From positions 1 through 6,745 of the forward strand of contig JAEDGE010000107.1 of assembly GCA_016297675.1 (NCBI GenBank): 6,745 nt of DNA. Reading direction: 5' to 3'. The DNA is from Oscillospiraceae bacterium. GTDB lineage: Bacteria > Bacillota > Clostridia > Oscillospirales > Ruminococcaceae. Each line of letters opens with the position of its first letter. Within the stretch, counting starts at the first letter, position 1. The notes under the pieces are model-generated. The model made no database searches, was not told where the DNA came from, and worked only from the letters and a program-made list of their open reading frames with translations. Positions 1 to 5,924 of this stretch are shown piece after piece. Position numbers and translations under genes: made by a program.

Positions 1-132
1 GCAGTCGCCTGTGGCGTAGAATTTACACCATCATTTAAAAATTGATTTCCGTGACGCACGATCAGAGAAATCAATTTTCATATCTCTTAGGGAAACCTTG
101 TCCAAACCATCAAAAAACCGCTGCCGTTCACA
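1..132. other. Downstream flank of the vWA gene, no gene seen
   Basis: This stretch lies beyond the stop codon of the last minus-strand gene. It holds a 12-bp inverted repeat (annotated separately) and, close to the gene end, a run of six T on the minus strand (112-117) preceded by GC-rich sequence that does not fold into a clear stem. At the extreme left edge, CGCC-TGT-GGCG (6-16) could form a 4-bp hairpin. The plus-strand reading frame starting at 42 runs antisense into the vWA gene and has no recognisable product. I see no credible gene here. Confidence 0.6.
37..78 (-). terminator. Candidate intrinsic terminator after the vWA gene
   Basis: A perfect 12-bp inverted repeat, AAAATTGATTTC (38-49) and GAAATCAATTTT (67-78), flanks a 17-nt loop that itself starts with a 4-bp stem (CGTG-ACG-CACG, 50-60). 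Read on the minus strand, the stem is followed at once by TTTTT. It begins 54 nt past the stop codon of the vWA gene, where the minus-strand gene series would be expected to end. The stem is AT-rich and its outer four pairs are A-T, so the core is only about 8 bp; termination could be weak or bidirectional. Inferred from structure only. Confidence 0.45.
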
Positions 133-795
133 TTACTTCTTTCTGCCCCGTTTCCGAAAATCTTTCTGAATCTGATCTTTCCAACTTGTCGGCATGGATG
201 CACACGCTGGTGCAGAACGAGCATAAGTCACTGCCTGATTCACTGAATGATACAGCACATCCGTTCCCATTTCATCCGCACAGTAGTCAGCTGTATATTC
301 TTTTTCAATGCCAAGCTCTGAGGCCACTTCTACTGCATCAATATTCGCCCCGATAAATAAAAATTCCCAGTGTTCTTTCTGTTTTTTCTCCTGAATCATC
401 CGCTTCACCTCGTTTGCACGATAAAAGCGACTGGCATTCTCCATGCCATCTGTGATAATCACAAACAATGTTTTCTCCGGACGGTCTTCCTCCCGTGCAT
501 ACTTGTGAATATGAGAAATATGTTTGACAGCACCACCAACAGCATCCAACAAAGCCGTGCAGCCATAGGGAACATAGTCTGAAGTGGTCAGCGGTGCAAC
601 CTCTGCAATCTTCTTTCGGTCATGCAACACTCGACTTTTATCACTGAATAACACCGTGGAAACAAATGCCTCTCCCTCTTTTTGCTTTTGTTCCTGTAAA
701 AGCGACTGAAATCCGCCGATGGTGTCCATCTGTAATGGTGCCATCGAACCGCTGCAATCCAAAATAAATACCAACTCGGTCAAATTCTTTTTCAT
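133..795 (-). CDS. vWA-domain protein with MIDAS motif
   Basis: A 220-residue soluble protein made almost entirely of one von Willebrand factor A domain. The metal-ion-dependent adhesion site is visible: DxSxS at residues 13-17 (DCSGS), a conserved Thr at about 80 in GCTALLDA, and Asp116 in ITDGMEN. There is no signal peptide or membrane segment, and the tail is basic (KRGRKK). The opening MKKNLTELVFILD and the overall length match a small vWA family common in Clostridia, as I recall it. The start at 795 is chosen because it has GGAGG eight bases upstream and gives this family-typical N-terminus. The frame stays open to a GTG at 897, immediately after the macro gene's stop codon, which would add 34 residues with no family resemblance. 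Intracellular vWA proteins usually act as metal-dependent protein-binding modules; the partner is unknown, but the upstream macro protein is the obvious candidate. Family assignment is firm, function is not. Confidence 0.9.
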   Translation of the reverse strand: MKKNLTELVFILDCSGSMAPLQMDTIGGFQSLLQEQKQKEGEAFVSTVLFSDKSRVLHDRKKIAEVAPLTTSDYVPYGCTALLDAVGGAVKHISHIHKYAREEDRPEKTLFVIITDGMENASRFYRANEVKRMIQEKKQKEHWEFLFIGANIDAVEVASELGIEKEYTADYCADEMGTDVLYHSVNQAVTYARSAPACASMPTSWKDQIQKDFRKRGRKK

Positions 796-898
796 AGAAA
801 TTCCTCCATCCTGTTCTTGTCCGTTTCGGACTGATTTTTGTTTACAAGAATAGGATACCAGATTTTCCAGAAAAAATGGTCGTTTGTAAAGCGACACT
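796..898 (-). other. 103-nt spacer between the macro and vWA genes
   Basis: This is the longest gap between genes in the series. It contains a perfect small hairpin, GTCCG-TTT-CGGAC (819-831), about 8 nt upstream of the vWA gene's GGAGG, and a longer-range 7-bp inverted repeat, TTTACAA/TTGTAAA (841-847 and 874-880). I see no convincing promoter and no T-run terminator. The hairpin next to the ribosome binding site could tune vWA translation, but that is speculation. The same stretch is an in-frame extension of the vWA reading frame back to a GTG at 897 that has its own AGGGG upstream. Confidence 0.35.
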
Positions 899-1942
899 TT
901 AAGCCCCTATCAGCATCTGATCAAATAGAAACAGCGTTTCATTGATTGTGAAGATATCATATATTTCATGTATAATAAAATATTTTACAATTAAATCAAA
1001 CTTCAGACTATTGGAAAGCGTATAACCGGCATGCTCCAGCAGCATTTGCGTTTCCTCCAGATTCAGCCGAAGGGCAATCGCAAAAGCAAGCACAGTCTGT
1101 TTTCTCGGCTGATAAGCAGCATCATTTTTGAAAGCACTCGTTTTAATTTTAGAAAATAATCTGCGGTCTATATTCGCACGCTTATAGGTTTCTACTTCCG
1201 TCATGCCCTTTTCATCCATCAAATCCAACAAATAGGCTGCAAAGCTCTTATCTGTCTGCATCAACATGGTCTCCAAGTCAGACAAATTCTTTTTCTCTTT
1301 TTTCGGAAAAGCGGAAGCAAACGTTGCTGCCGGCGGTAATGGTTTCGGCGCTTCCAACTCCCACTCCATCTCTTCATCCAATAAAATCCGATGCATATTA
1401 CCATCATGATGGGTTTCCACATAATGGTCATCAATATAGCTTGCAACATCCTCTACCAGAGAAGATGCCATAAAAACGGCATTCTTTTGAAATACCACCA
1501 AATAAATATGCATATCATGGGTTTCCAGAAATGCCCGAATGGCAGAAATGGCAACCTCCATCGCCTGCTGCAACGGATAGCCATATGCACCAGAAGAAAT
1601 CAGCGGAAAAGCAATACTTTCACAATGATACTGCTCCGCTAATTGTAGGGCATTCTGATAGCAGGCATATAGCAATTCCGGTTCTCCCTGTTTGCCACCG
1701 TGCCAGATCGGACCAACTGTGTGAATAACGTATTTACACGGTAAGCGATAGCCTTTCGTCAACTTGGCTTCACCGGTTTTACAGCCACCCAGCGTTCTGC
1801 ATTCCTGCAACAGTTCTGTACCGGCTGCCCGATGAATCGCACCATCCACACCGCCACCTCCCAACAATGTACGATTGGCGGCATTGACAATTGCATCTGT
1901 GTGCATTTTGGTAATATCATTTCGTACAATGAAAAACGGCAT
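899..1942 (-). CDS. Macro-domain protein with C-terminal XRE-like region
   Basis: A 347-residue two-part protein. Residues 1 to about 175 are a macro domain of the ADP-ribose/O-acetyl-ADP-ribose-binding type. They show NDITKMHTDAIVNAAN (8-23), the glycine-rich GGGGVDGAIHRAAG (28-41), KYVIHTVGP (70-78) and PLISSGAYGYP (113-123), which form the ligand pocket in this family; the Asn and Gly residues linked to hydrolase activity are present. Residues 176-222 are a low-complexity acidic then Pro/Lys-rich linker. Residues about 223-347 are helical, with KRANIDRRLFSKIK followed by a segment resembling an XRE-type helix-turn-helix (TVLAFAIALRLNLEETQMLLEHAGYTLS), and end FDQMLIGA. The start has AGGAGGG five bases upstream. 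The macro domain probably removes or binds ADP-ribose; the C-terminal region may bind nucleic acid or a partner. The vWA gene follows, and the glycosylase stop is 46 nt upstream with no promoter or terminator seen between. Database names for such proteins include RNase III inhibitor and protein-ADP-ribose hydrolase; neither is shown for this one. Confidence 0.9.
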   Translation of the reverse strand: MPFFIVRNDITKMHTDAIVNAANRTLLGGGGVDGAIHRAAGTELLQECRTLGGCKTGEAKLTKGYRLPCKYVIHTVGPIWHGGKQGEPELLYACYQNALQLAEQYHCESIAFPLISSGAYGYPLQQAMEVAISAIRAFLETHDMHIYLVVFQKNAVFMASSLVEDVASYIDDHYVETHHDGNMHRILLDEEMEWELEAPKPLPPAATFASAFPKKEKKNLSDLETMLMQTDKSFAAYLLDLMDEKGMTEVETYKRANIDRRLFSKIKTSAFKNDAAYQPRKQTVLAFAIALRLNLEETQMLLEHAGYTLSNSLKFDLIVKYFIIHEIYDIFTINETLFLFDQMLIGA

Positions 1943-1988
1943 TAGAACCCTCCTATTTATGTTTGCCTTTCTTGCGCATCAAATGACT

Positions 1989-2498
1989 TTATTTCTGTAT
2001 CCATCTCCAAGGTTTCTTCTGCCACATTTCTCCGGCATAGGCAATACCGACCCGCTCTGCCGTCCGTAATGTGGGACGATACCCATCATCGGCAATCCAC
2101 AGTGTCGGACAAGTTAAAAAGCTATCCCCATTCCATTGCCTGTCGATCTGTAGAAACTTTGTCAGTTTTCCAGGGCCATCATGCACCGTACCAGCCCGGA
2201 ACAGAACGCCTTGTGGCTGTTCCGGTTCTCCCGTGATGACATTCATCAGCCAATGCACCCCATAACAAAGATACACATAAATCAACCCACTCTCCCGATA
2301 GAGCAGTTCTGTTCTCGGTGTTCTGCCCTTGTGGGCATGACAGGCTTCATCTTCCTCCCCACGGTATGCCTCTGTTTCTGCAATGCGTTCCTGTAAAATC
2401 GTACCGTCCGGCAGCTGCCGCATCAGCAGCTTTCCTACCAAATCCGGTGCAACCTCTAAACAGTCCCGATGAAAAAAATCTGCACCTAATCGTTTCAT
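1989..2498 (-). CDS. 3-methyladenine DNA glycosylase (AAG/MPG family)
   Basis: A 169-residue monofunctional glycosylase that excises alkylated and deaminated purines (3-methyladenine, hypoxanthine) to start base excision repair. Alignment by eye with human AAG finds every key residue: Glu43 and Tyr45 in ETEAY (human E125, Y127), His54 (H136), Tyr76 and Tyr79 in IYVYLCYG (Y159, Y162), Asn86 (N169) and Arg101 (R182). GPGKL (108-112) and RVGIAYAGE (149-157) are the usual C-terminal motifs. The protein is shorter than the usual 190-200 residues because only six residues separate Arg101 from GPGKL, where human AAG has a loop of more than 30. No catalytic residue is lost, so it should be active. 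The start ATG overlaps the rqcH stop as ATGA, with GGAGCAGGA just upstream inside rqcH, so translation is probably coupled. Confidence 0.93.
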   Translation of the reverse strand: MKRLGADFFHRDCLEVAPDLVGKLLMRQLPDGTILQERIAETEAYRGEEDEACHAHKGRTPRTELLYRESGLIYVYLCYGVHWLMNVITGEPEQPQGVLFRAGTVHDGPGKLTKFLQIDRQWNGDSFLTCPTLWIADDGYRPTLRTAERVGIAYAGEMWQKKPWRWIQK

Positions 2499-4246
2499 GA
2501 TTCCTGCTCCTGTTCTGCCGGATTTGCATTCGGAGTCACATACAGTGTCCTTTGATTTGTAAAAATCACCATACCCGGTTTTGCTCCCACCGGCTTTTTC
2601 ACATACTTCACCAGACAGTAATCCACCGGAACTTGTGCAGACTGCTGTGCTTTGCTATGCCATGCGGCAAGCTGTGCTGCCTCTAAAATCGTCTGCTCTG
2701 ACGGCATCGTTCCATTTGCTGCAATGATCACATGCGAACCCGGAATATTCTGCGTATGCAGCCATATATCACTCTTTGCAGCGGTCTTCAAAGTCAGGCG
2801 GTCATTCTGCAAATTGTTCCTGCCGACAAAGATCTGTGTACCGTCAGAAGCTGTAAACACCAGTGGTTGCTGTACCTTAACAGGTCTGCGATTGCGACTG
2901 GTACGACGTAAGTAGCCCTGCTCCACCAGTTCTTGCCGCAGCTGTTCCATATCCATTTCCGTTTCTGCCCGCGTCAATGCATCCAACACGCTTTCCAGAT
3001 ATTGCAATTCTGCTTTGCCTTTTGCAATTTGTTCTGTCAACACAGTTTCTGCGGTACAAGCTTTTTTATACTGTTGATAGTATCGCTGTGCATTCTGCGG
3101 CGGCGTCAGCCGTACATCCAGCGGAATCGAAACCATCGGGCAATCTGGCTCGTAGAAGTCCTCCAGATTCGCCACGGTATCGCCTTTTTTCAAACGATAC
3201 AGATTTGCAGAGAGTAAATCTGCTTTGCGGCGAAATACTTCTTTTTCTGCACACTGCTGCAATTCCTCTGTCTGTGCAGCGATTCTTCTCTGAATCCGCT
3301 CCGTTGCGTGCAGCAACAGATGAAACAAATCGTTTGCTCGCTGCCGCACACGGGCATAGCGATCTCGCTCTGCATAAAAATAATCCAGCACTTCACATGC
3401 CGATGGCATGGTTTTGGTATATAACAATGTGCCAAATTGATGCAGTGGGAGAAAAGAAAAATCTTTCAGCTGTCCTTCTTTGGTCGCAGCAACGGTAAAG
3501 ACACAATCCTGCTGTAACAGACGTTCTTTTGTTTTCTGTATGATATAGAGCAGCCGTTCCATCTGCTCCTCTGTGAGCGTTTCTGCACGGCATTCTTCTC
3601 CACGTCCGGCATAAAATGCCCACTCTCGCACCAGAACCGGCGAAACACCCTCCAGCGTTTGCAGCAGTACCTTGTGCAATGCACCGCTTTTCTCTGCGAT
3701 TGCCATTTGCAGAACATCTCGTTCCACTGTTAAAAAATTCAGCCGTGGTTCTGCCGGCGGCAGAGTATAAACAACACCCGGCAACACCAATCGTTTCCGA
3801 GACATCTCTGCATCCACTCGCTTGATGCTGTCGATGACCTTTCCATTCTCATCAATGAGAATCAAGTTGGAGTACTTCCCCATAATTTCACAGGCAAGTG
3901 TCAGCTGCACGACATCCCCCAAGGTATTCACACAGGAAAAATCAAAGTACAGCACTCGTTCCAGACCATCCTGCCGGACAGCAAGCAACTTCCCGCTGCC
4001 AAGCCGTTTTCGCAGCAGCATACAGAACATGGGCGGTGCTGCCGGATTATCAATATTCTGCTCTGTCAGGTGTACACGAGCACGATCCGCAGAAGCGGAA
4101 ATCAAAACTTTATGACTCCCCTCCAGATTCCGCAGAGAAAGCAAGATTTCTTCCCTTGCCGGCTGATGAATTTTCTCTACTCTTGCACCAATCAGCCCAG
4201 ACAATTCCTGCCGAACTGCATATAAAAAAGCACCGTCTAATGCCAT
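2495..4246 (-). CDS. rqcH: RqcH/FbpA, NFACT-family ribosome quality control factor
   Basis: A 583-residue cytosolic protein, bacterial homologue of eukaryotic Rqc2/NEMF. In Bacillus subtilis RqcH binds obstructed 50S subunits carrying peptidyl-tRNA and recruits tRNA-Ala to add C-terminal alanine tails that mark the nascent chain for degradation. Older names (fibronectin-binding protein A, PavA) reflect adhesion phenotypes in streptococci and related species. Visible domains are NFACT-N at 1 to about 200, including CEIMGKYSNLILID (119-132); a charged helical middle region (about 285-450) expected to form the coiled-coil arms; and NFACT-R (about 463-570) with VGRNNLQND and WLHTQNIPGSHVII (495-508). 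The tRNA-binding DR pair of B. subtilis RqcH (D97/R98) appears here as Glu96-Arg97, a conservative change. Length is close to the 570 residues of the B. subtilis protein. The start has AAAGGAG seven bases upstream and follows the 61-nt gap after rlmA, with a TATAAT box; the 3' end overlaps the glycosylase start. Confidence 0.94.
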   Translation of the reverse strand: MALDGAFLYAVRQELSGLIGARVEKIHQPAREEILLSLRNLEGSHKVLISASADRARVHLTEQNIDNPAAPPMFCMLLRKRLGSGKLLAVRQDGLERVLYFDFSCVNTLGDVVQLTLACEIMGKYSNLILIDENGKVIDSIKRVDAEMSRKRLVLPGVVYTLPPAEPRLNFLTVERDVLQMAIAEKSGALHKVLLQTLEGVSPVLVREWAFYAGRGEECRAETLTEEQMERLLYIIQKTKERLLQQDCVFTVAATKEGQLKDFSFLPLHQFGTLLYTKTMPSACEVLDYFYAERDRYARVRQRANDLFHLLLHATERIQRRIAAQTEELQQCAEKEVFRRKADLLSANLYRLKKGDTVANLEDFYEPDCPMVSIPLDVRLTPPQNAQRYYQQYKKACTAETVLTEQIAKGKAELQYLESVLDALTRAETEMDMEQLRQELVEQGYLRRTSRNRRPVKVQQPLVFTASDGTQIFVGRNNLQNDRLTLKTAAKSDIWLHTQNIPGSHVIIAANGTMPSEQTILEAAQLAAWHSKAQQSAQVPVDYCLVKYVKKPVGAKPGMVIFTNQRTLYVTPNANPAEQEQES

Positions 4247-4275
4247 ATTTGTACTCCTTTCTGTTTATTGTACAT

Positions 4276-4281
4276 ATTATA
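4276..4281 (-). promoter_or_regulatory. Candidate -10 box for rqcH
   Basis: On the minus strand a perfect TATAAT lies in the AT-rich gap between rlmA and rqcH, about 30 nt before the rqcH start and followed by a good AAAGGAG ribosome binding site. At 16-18 bp spacing no hexamer resembles TTGACA, so the -35 is weak or absent. AT-rich DNA yields TATAAT by chance, so this is only a possible internal promoter separating rqcH and its followers from the trmK group. Confidence 0.3.
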
Positions 4282-4292
4282 TTTTATTCTAT

Positions 4293-4314
4293 AAATTAAA
4301 GTATATTTTAATTT
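4293..4314. repeat. Perfect 8-bp A/T inverted repeat at the rlmA stop codon
   Basis: AAATTAAA (4293-4300), a 6-nt spacer and TTTAATTT (4307-4314) form a perfect inverted repeat that includes the rlmA stop codon at 4308-4310. On the minus strand no T-run follows, so it does not look like a standard terminator for rlmA. Its place just upstream of the candidate rqcH -10 box would suit an operator. All sixteen arm bases are A or T, so chance is a real alternative. Confidence 0.3.
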
Positions 4315-5129
4315 TTCTTGTATTGCAGCAATTCAAAGGCAATTTCCGTCTCCAACGTTTCCAATGCCGCCAATCGTGCCTGTTCCTTTTGTCCAGTTTT
4401 ATAATAATACGGTGTCATCATAAATAAATTCTGAATCGCTGTTGGATTCGGCAACGAAATCACCGCTGCTATTGTTCGCTTTCCAACGAAAGAAAAGCCT
4501 TCCAATTCATATGGCTTGACTTCGTTCTCATACGGCGTATCATAAATGGCTCGCTTGAGTCCCATCAAATGCCTTGCTGCCGGAATGCCCAAAAACATCA
4601 CACCATCCGGCTTTAATACACGCTGAAACTCGGTTCCGGCGTACGGTGCAAACAGGGAAATCAGTCCATCACAGCAATGGTCTGACACCGGCAGATGAAA
4701 CACACTGCCCACTGCAAACGATGCTGCCTTGCAGCGTTTTGCTGCCAAATCCACCGCATACTTAGAAATATCTACCCCATACACCTGCACGTCTTTTCCA
4801 ACCGCTTGCAGCGTATCTGCTACCGCTGCCGTATAATAGCCATCTCCGCAGCCGGCATCCAATAAAATTCCCTTCTGGGGCAGAGCAGACACCACCATTT
4901 CACAAACAGCTTGTTGAAATGGTGCATAATAACCAGCTTGCAAAAAATCCCGTCTTGCCCGCACCATCTGCAAATTATCCCCCGGCTGTTTGGTGCGTTT
5001 CTGCTGCACGGGCAGCAGGTTCACATAGCCGCTCTTGGCAGCATCAAAACAGTGACCGTTCAAACAATGAATTCCCTTTTCCTTCTTCTGCATCGAGGCG
5101 GCACAAACCGGACAACGCCAGATACTCAT
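4308..5129 (-). CDS. rlmA: 23S rRNA (guanine-N1)-methyltransferase, RlmA family
   Basis: A 273-residue SAM-dependent methyltransferase. The N-terminal zinc site typical of RlmA is complete: Cys6, Cys9, Cys22 and His26, within CPVC and HCLNGH, followed by FDAAKSGYVNLLP (28-40). The Rossmann SAM motif is LLDAGCGDGYYT (89-100), Asp120 in YGVDIS is the expected acidic ribose contact, and LFAPYAGTEFQRVLKPDG (159-176) follows. MTPYYYKTG (238-246) fits the conserved C-terminal region. In Gram-positives the RlmA(II)/TlrB subgroup methylates G748 in helix 35 of 23S rRNA at the peptide exit tunnel, affecting tylosin-type and ketolide antibiotics; Gram-negative RlmA(I) acts on G745. The host phylum suggests G748, by inference. 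The start at 5129 is chosen because AGGAGG lies nine bases upstream and MSIWRCPVC places the zinc site as in E. coli RlmA; it overlaps the nif3 stop by ATGA. Confidence 0.93.
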   Translation of the reverse strand: MSIWRCPVCAASMQKKEKGIHCLNGHCFDAAKSGYVNLLPVQQKRTKQPGDNLQMVRARRDFLQAGYYAPFQQAVCEMVVSALPQKGILLDAGCGDGYYTAAVADTLQAVGKDVQVYGVDISKYAVDLAAKRCKAASFAVGSVFHLPVSDHCCDGLISLFAPYAGTEFQRVLKPDGVMFLGIPAARHLMGLKRAIYDTPYENEVKPYELEGFSFVGKRTIAAVISLPNPTAIQNLFMMTPYYYKTGQKEQARLAALETLETEIAFELLQYKKN

Positions 5130-5923
5130 GCTTCTCCGCCTCCTATTGCATAGCAAACCGGCTCTCCGCAGGTATCACAAATCACTTCTACTTCTGGCAG
5201 ATTGGCTTGCAGTTGTTCTTTGAGAATTTGTACTGCAATCTGTTCTGTATGGTAATGTCCGCAGTCAAACAGAGCAATATCCAGATTTTTTGCGGCATAC
5301 CAGCGGTCATGTTTCACATCGCCTGTAATCATTGCATCGCAGCCCATTGCTGCCGCATCCTCCAGCATAGAAGCACAGGAACCACAGCCCACATAGATCT
5401 TCTGAATGGGGTGCTGTGCTGGTGTATAACGAACTACCGTACAGCCCAGTATCTGACGCAATGTTTCCGCCAGTGTTTTTGCATCCCATGTGACTGCACT
5501 GGTATCTGCCCAACCAAAACCAATCCCATTGCAGTTCTCTTCTGGTGCAATAATTGTATTACAAAGCTGCAACGGCTTCTGCAAGATTGCATGCAGCCGG
5601 TCATTGATACCGCCACACGCACAATCCAATGGCGTATGACTGCAAATCGCTGCCAGATTGTTTGCTGCCAGTTTCCAAACCGGATTCTGTGGAGCGAGCT
5701 GCTTGAGCGGAGAAAAAATAATGGGGTGATGTGCCACCATTAAATCTGCACCCTGTGCCACGGCAGCAGCGATTGTCTCATTGGAAATATCCAATGTCAC
5801 ATAGATTTTTTTCACTGGCATAGAAAAATCTCCTGCCAACAAGCCGGAATTATCCCATTTTTCCTGTGTAGAAAACGGAGCAAAAGCATCCATTACCTGA
5901 TAGACTTCTTTCACAGTTCTCAT
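5126..5923 (-). CDS. Nif3/YbgI-family dinuclear metal protein
   Basis: A 265-residue protein of the Nif3-like family (E. coli YbgI, B. subtilis YqfO), often labelled GTP cyclohydrolase 1 type 2; the true cellular role is not settled. The two-metal site is intact: His65-His66 in VAHHPIIF, Asp100 in SHTPLDCA, and His223 and Glu227 in DCGHYHTEQ, matching E. coli YbgI ligands H63, H64, D101, H215 and E219. GDVKH (201-205) and the N-terminal KWDNSGLLAG (22-31) are further family hallmarks. It has the short form of about 250-265 residues and lacks the inserted PII/CutA-like domain that lengthens many Firmicutes members to about 370. The start at 5923 has AAAGGAAG upstream and is one base past the trmK stop (TGA-A-ATG). 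The frame runs open 59 codons further upstream inside trmK, but that extension has no family resemblance. The trmK neighbour is conserved in Firmicutes. Confidence 0.93.
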   Translation of the reverse strand: MRTVKEVYQVMDAFAPFSTQEKWDNSGLLAGDFSMPVKKIYVTLDISNETIAAAVAQGADLMVAHHPIIFSPLKQLAPQNPVWKLAANNLAAICSHTPLDCACGGINDRLHAILQKPLQLCNTIIAPEENCNGIGFGWADTSAVTWDAKTLAETLRQILGCTVVRYTPAQHPIQKIYVGCGSCASMLEDAAAMGCDAMITGDVKHDRWYAAKNLDIALFDCGHYHTEQIAVQILKEQLQANLPEVEVICDTCGEPVCYAIGGGEA

Positions 5924-5924
5924 T

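Noticed and set aside
112..135. T6 run just after the vWA stop as a terminator
   Set aside because: The preceding GC-rich bases (GGCAGCGG on the minus strand) do not form a stem, so the 37-78 inverted repeat is the better candidate.
42..356. 104-codon plus-strand frame starting inside the left inverted repeat
   Set aside because: Most of it is antisense to the vWA gene, with no ribosome binding site or motif.
2977..3498. 173-codon plus-strand frame antisense to rqcH
   Set aside because: A shadow of the rqcH coding strand; composition and lack of motifs are typical of antisense frames.
3898..4299. 133-codon plus-strand frame antisense to the rqcH 5' end
   Set aside because: Overlaps well-conserved NFACT-N coding sequence on the other strand and shows no domain or start signal.
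4919..5743. 274-codon open frame on the plus strand
   Set aside because: It lies antisense across rlmA and nif3, both with complete family motifs. The translation is rich in Cys, His and Asn with no recognisable motif, and there is no good ribosome binding site.
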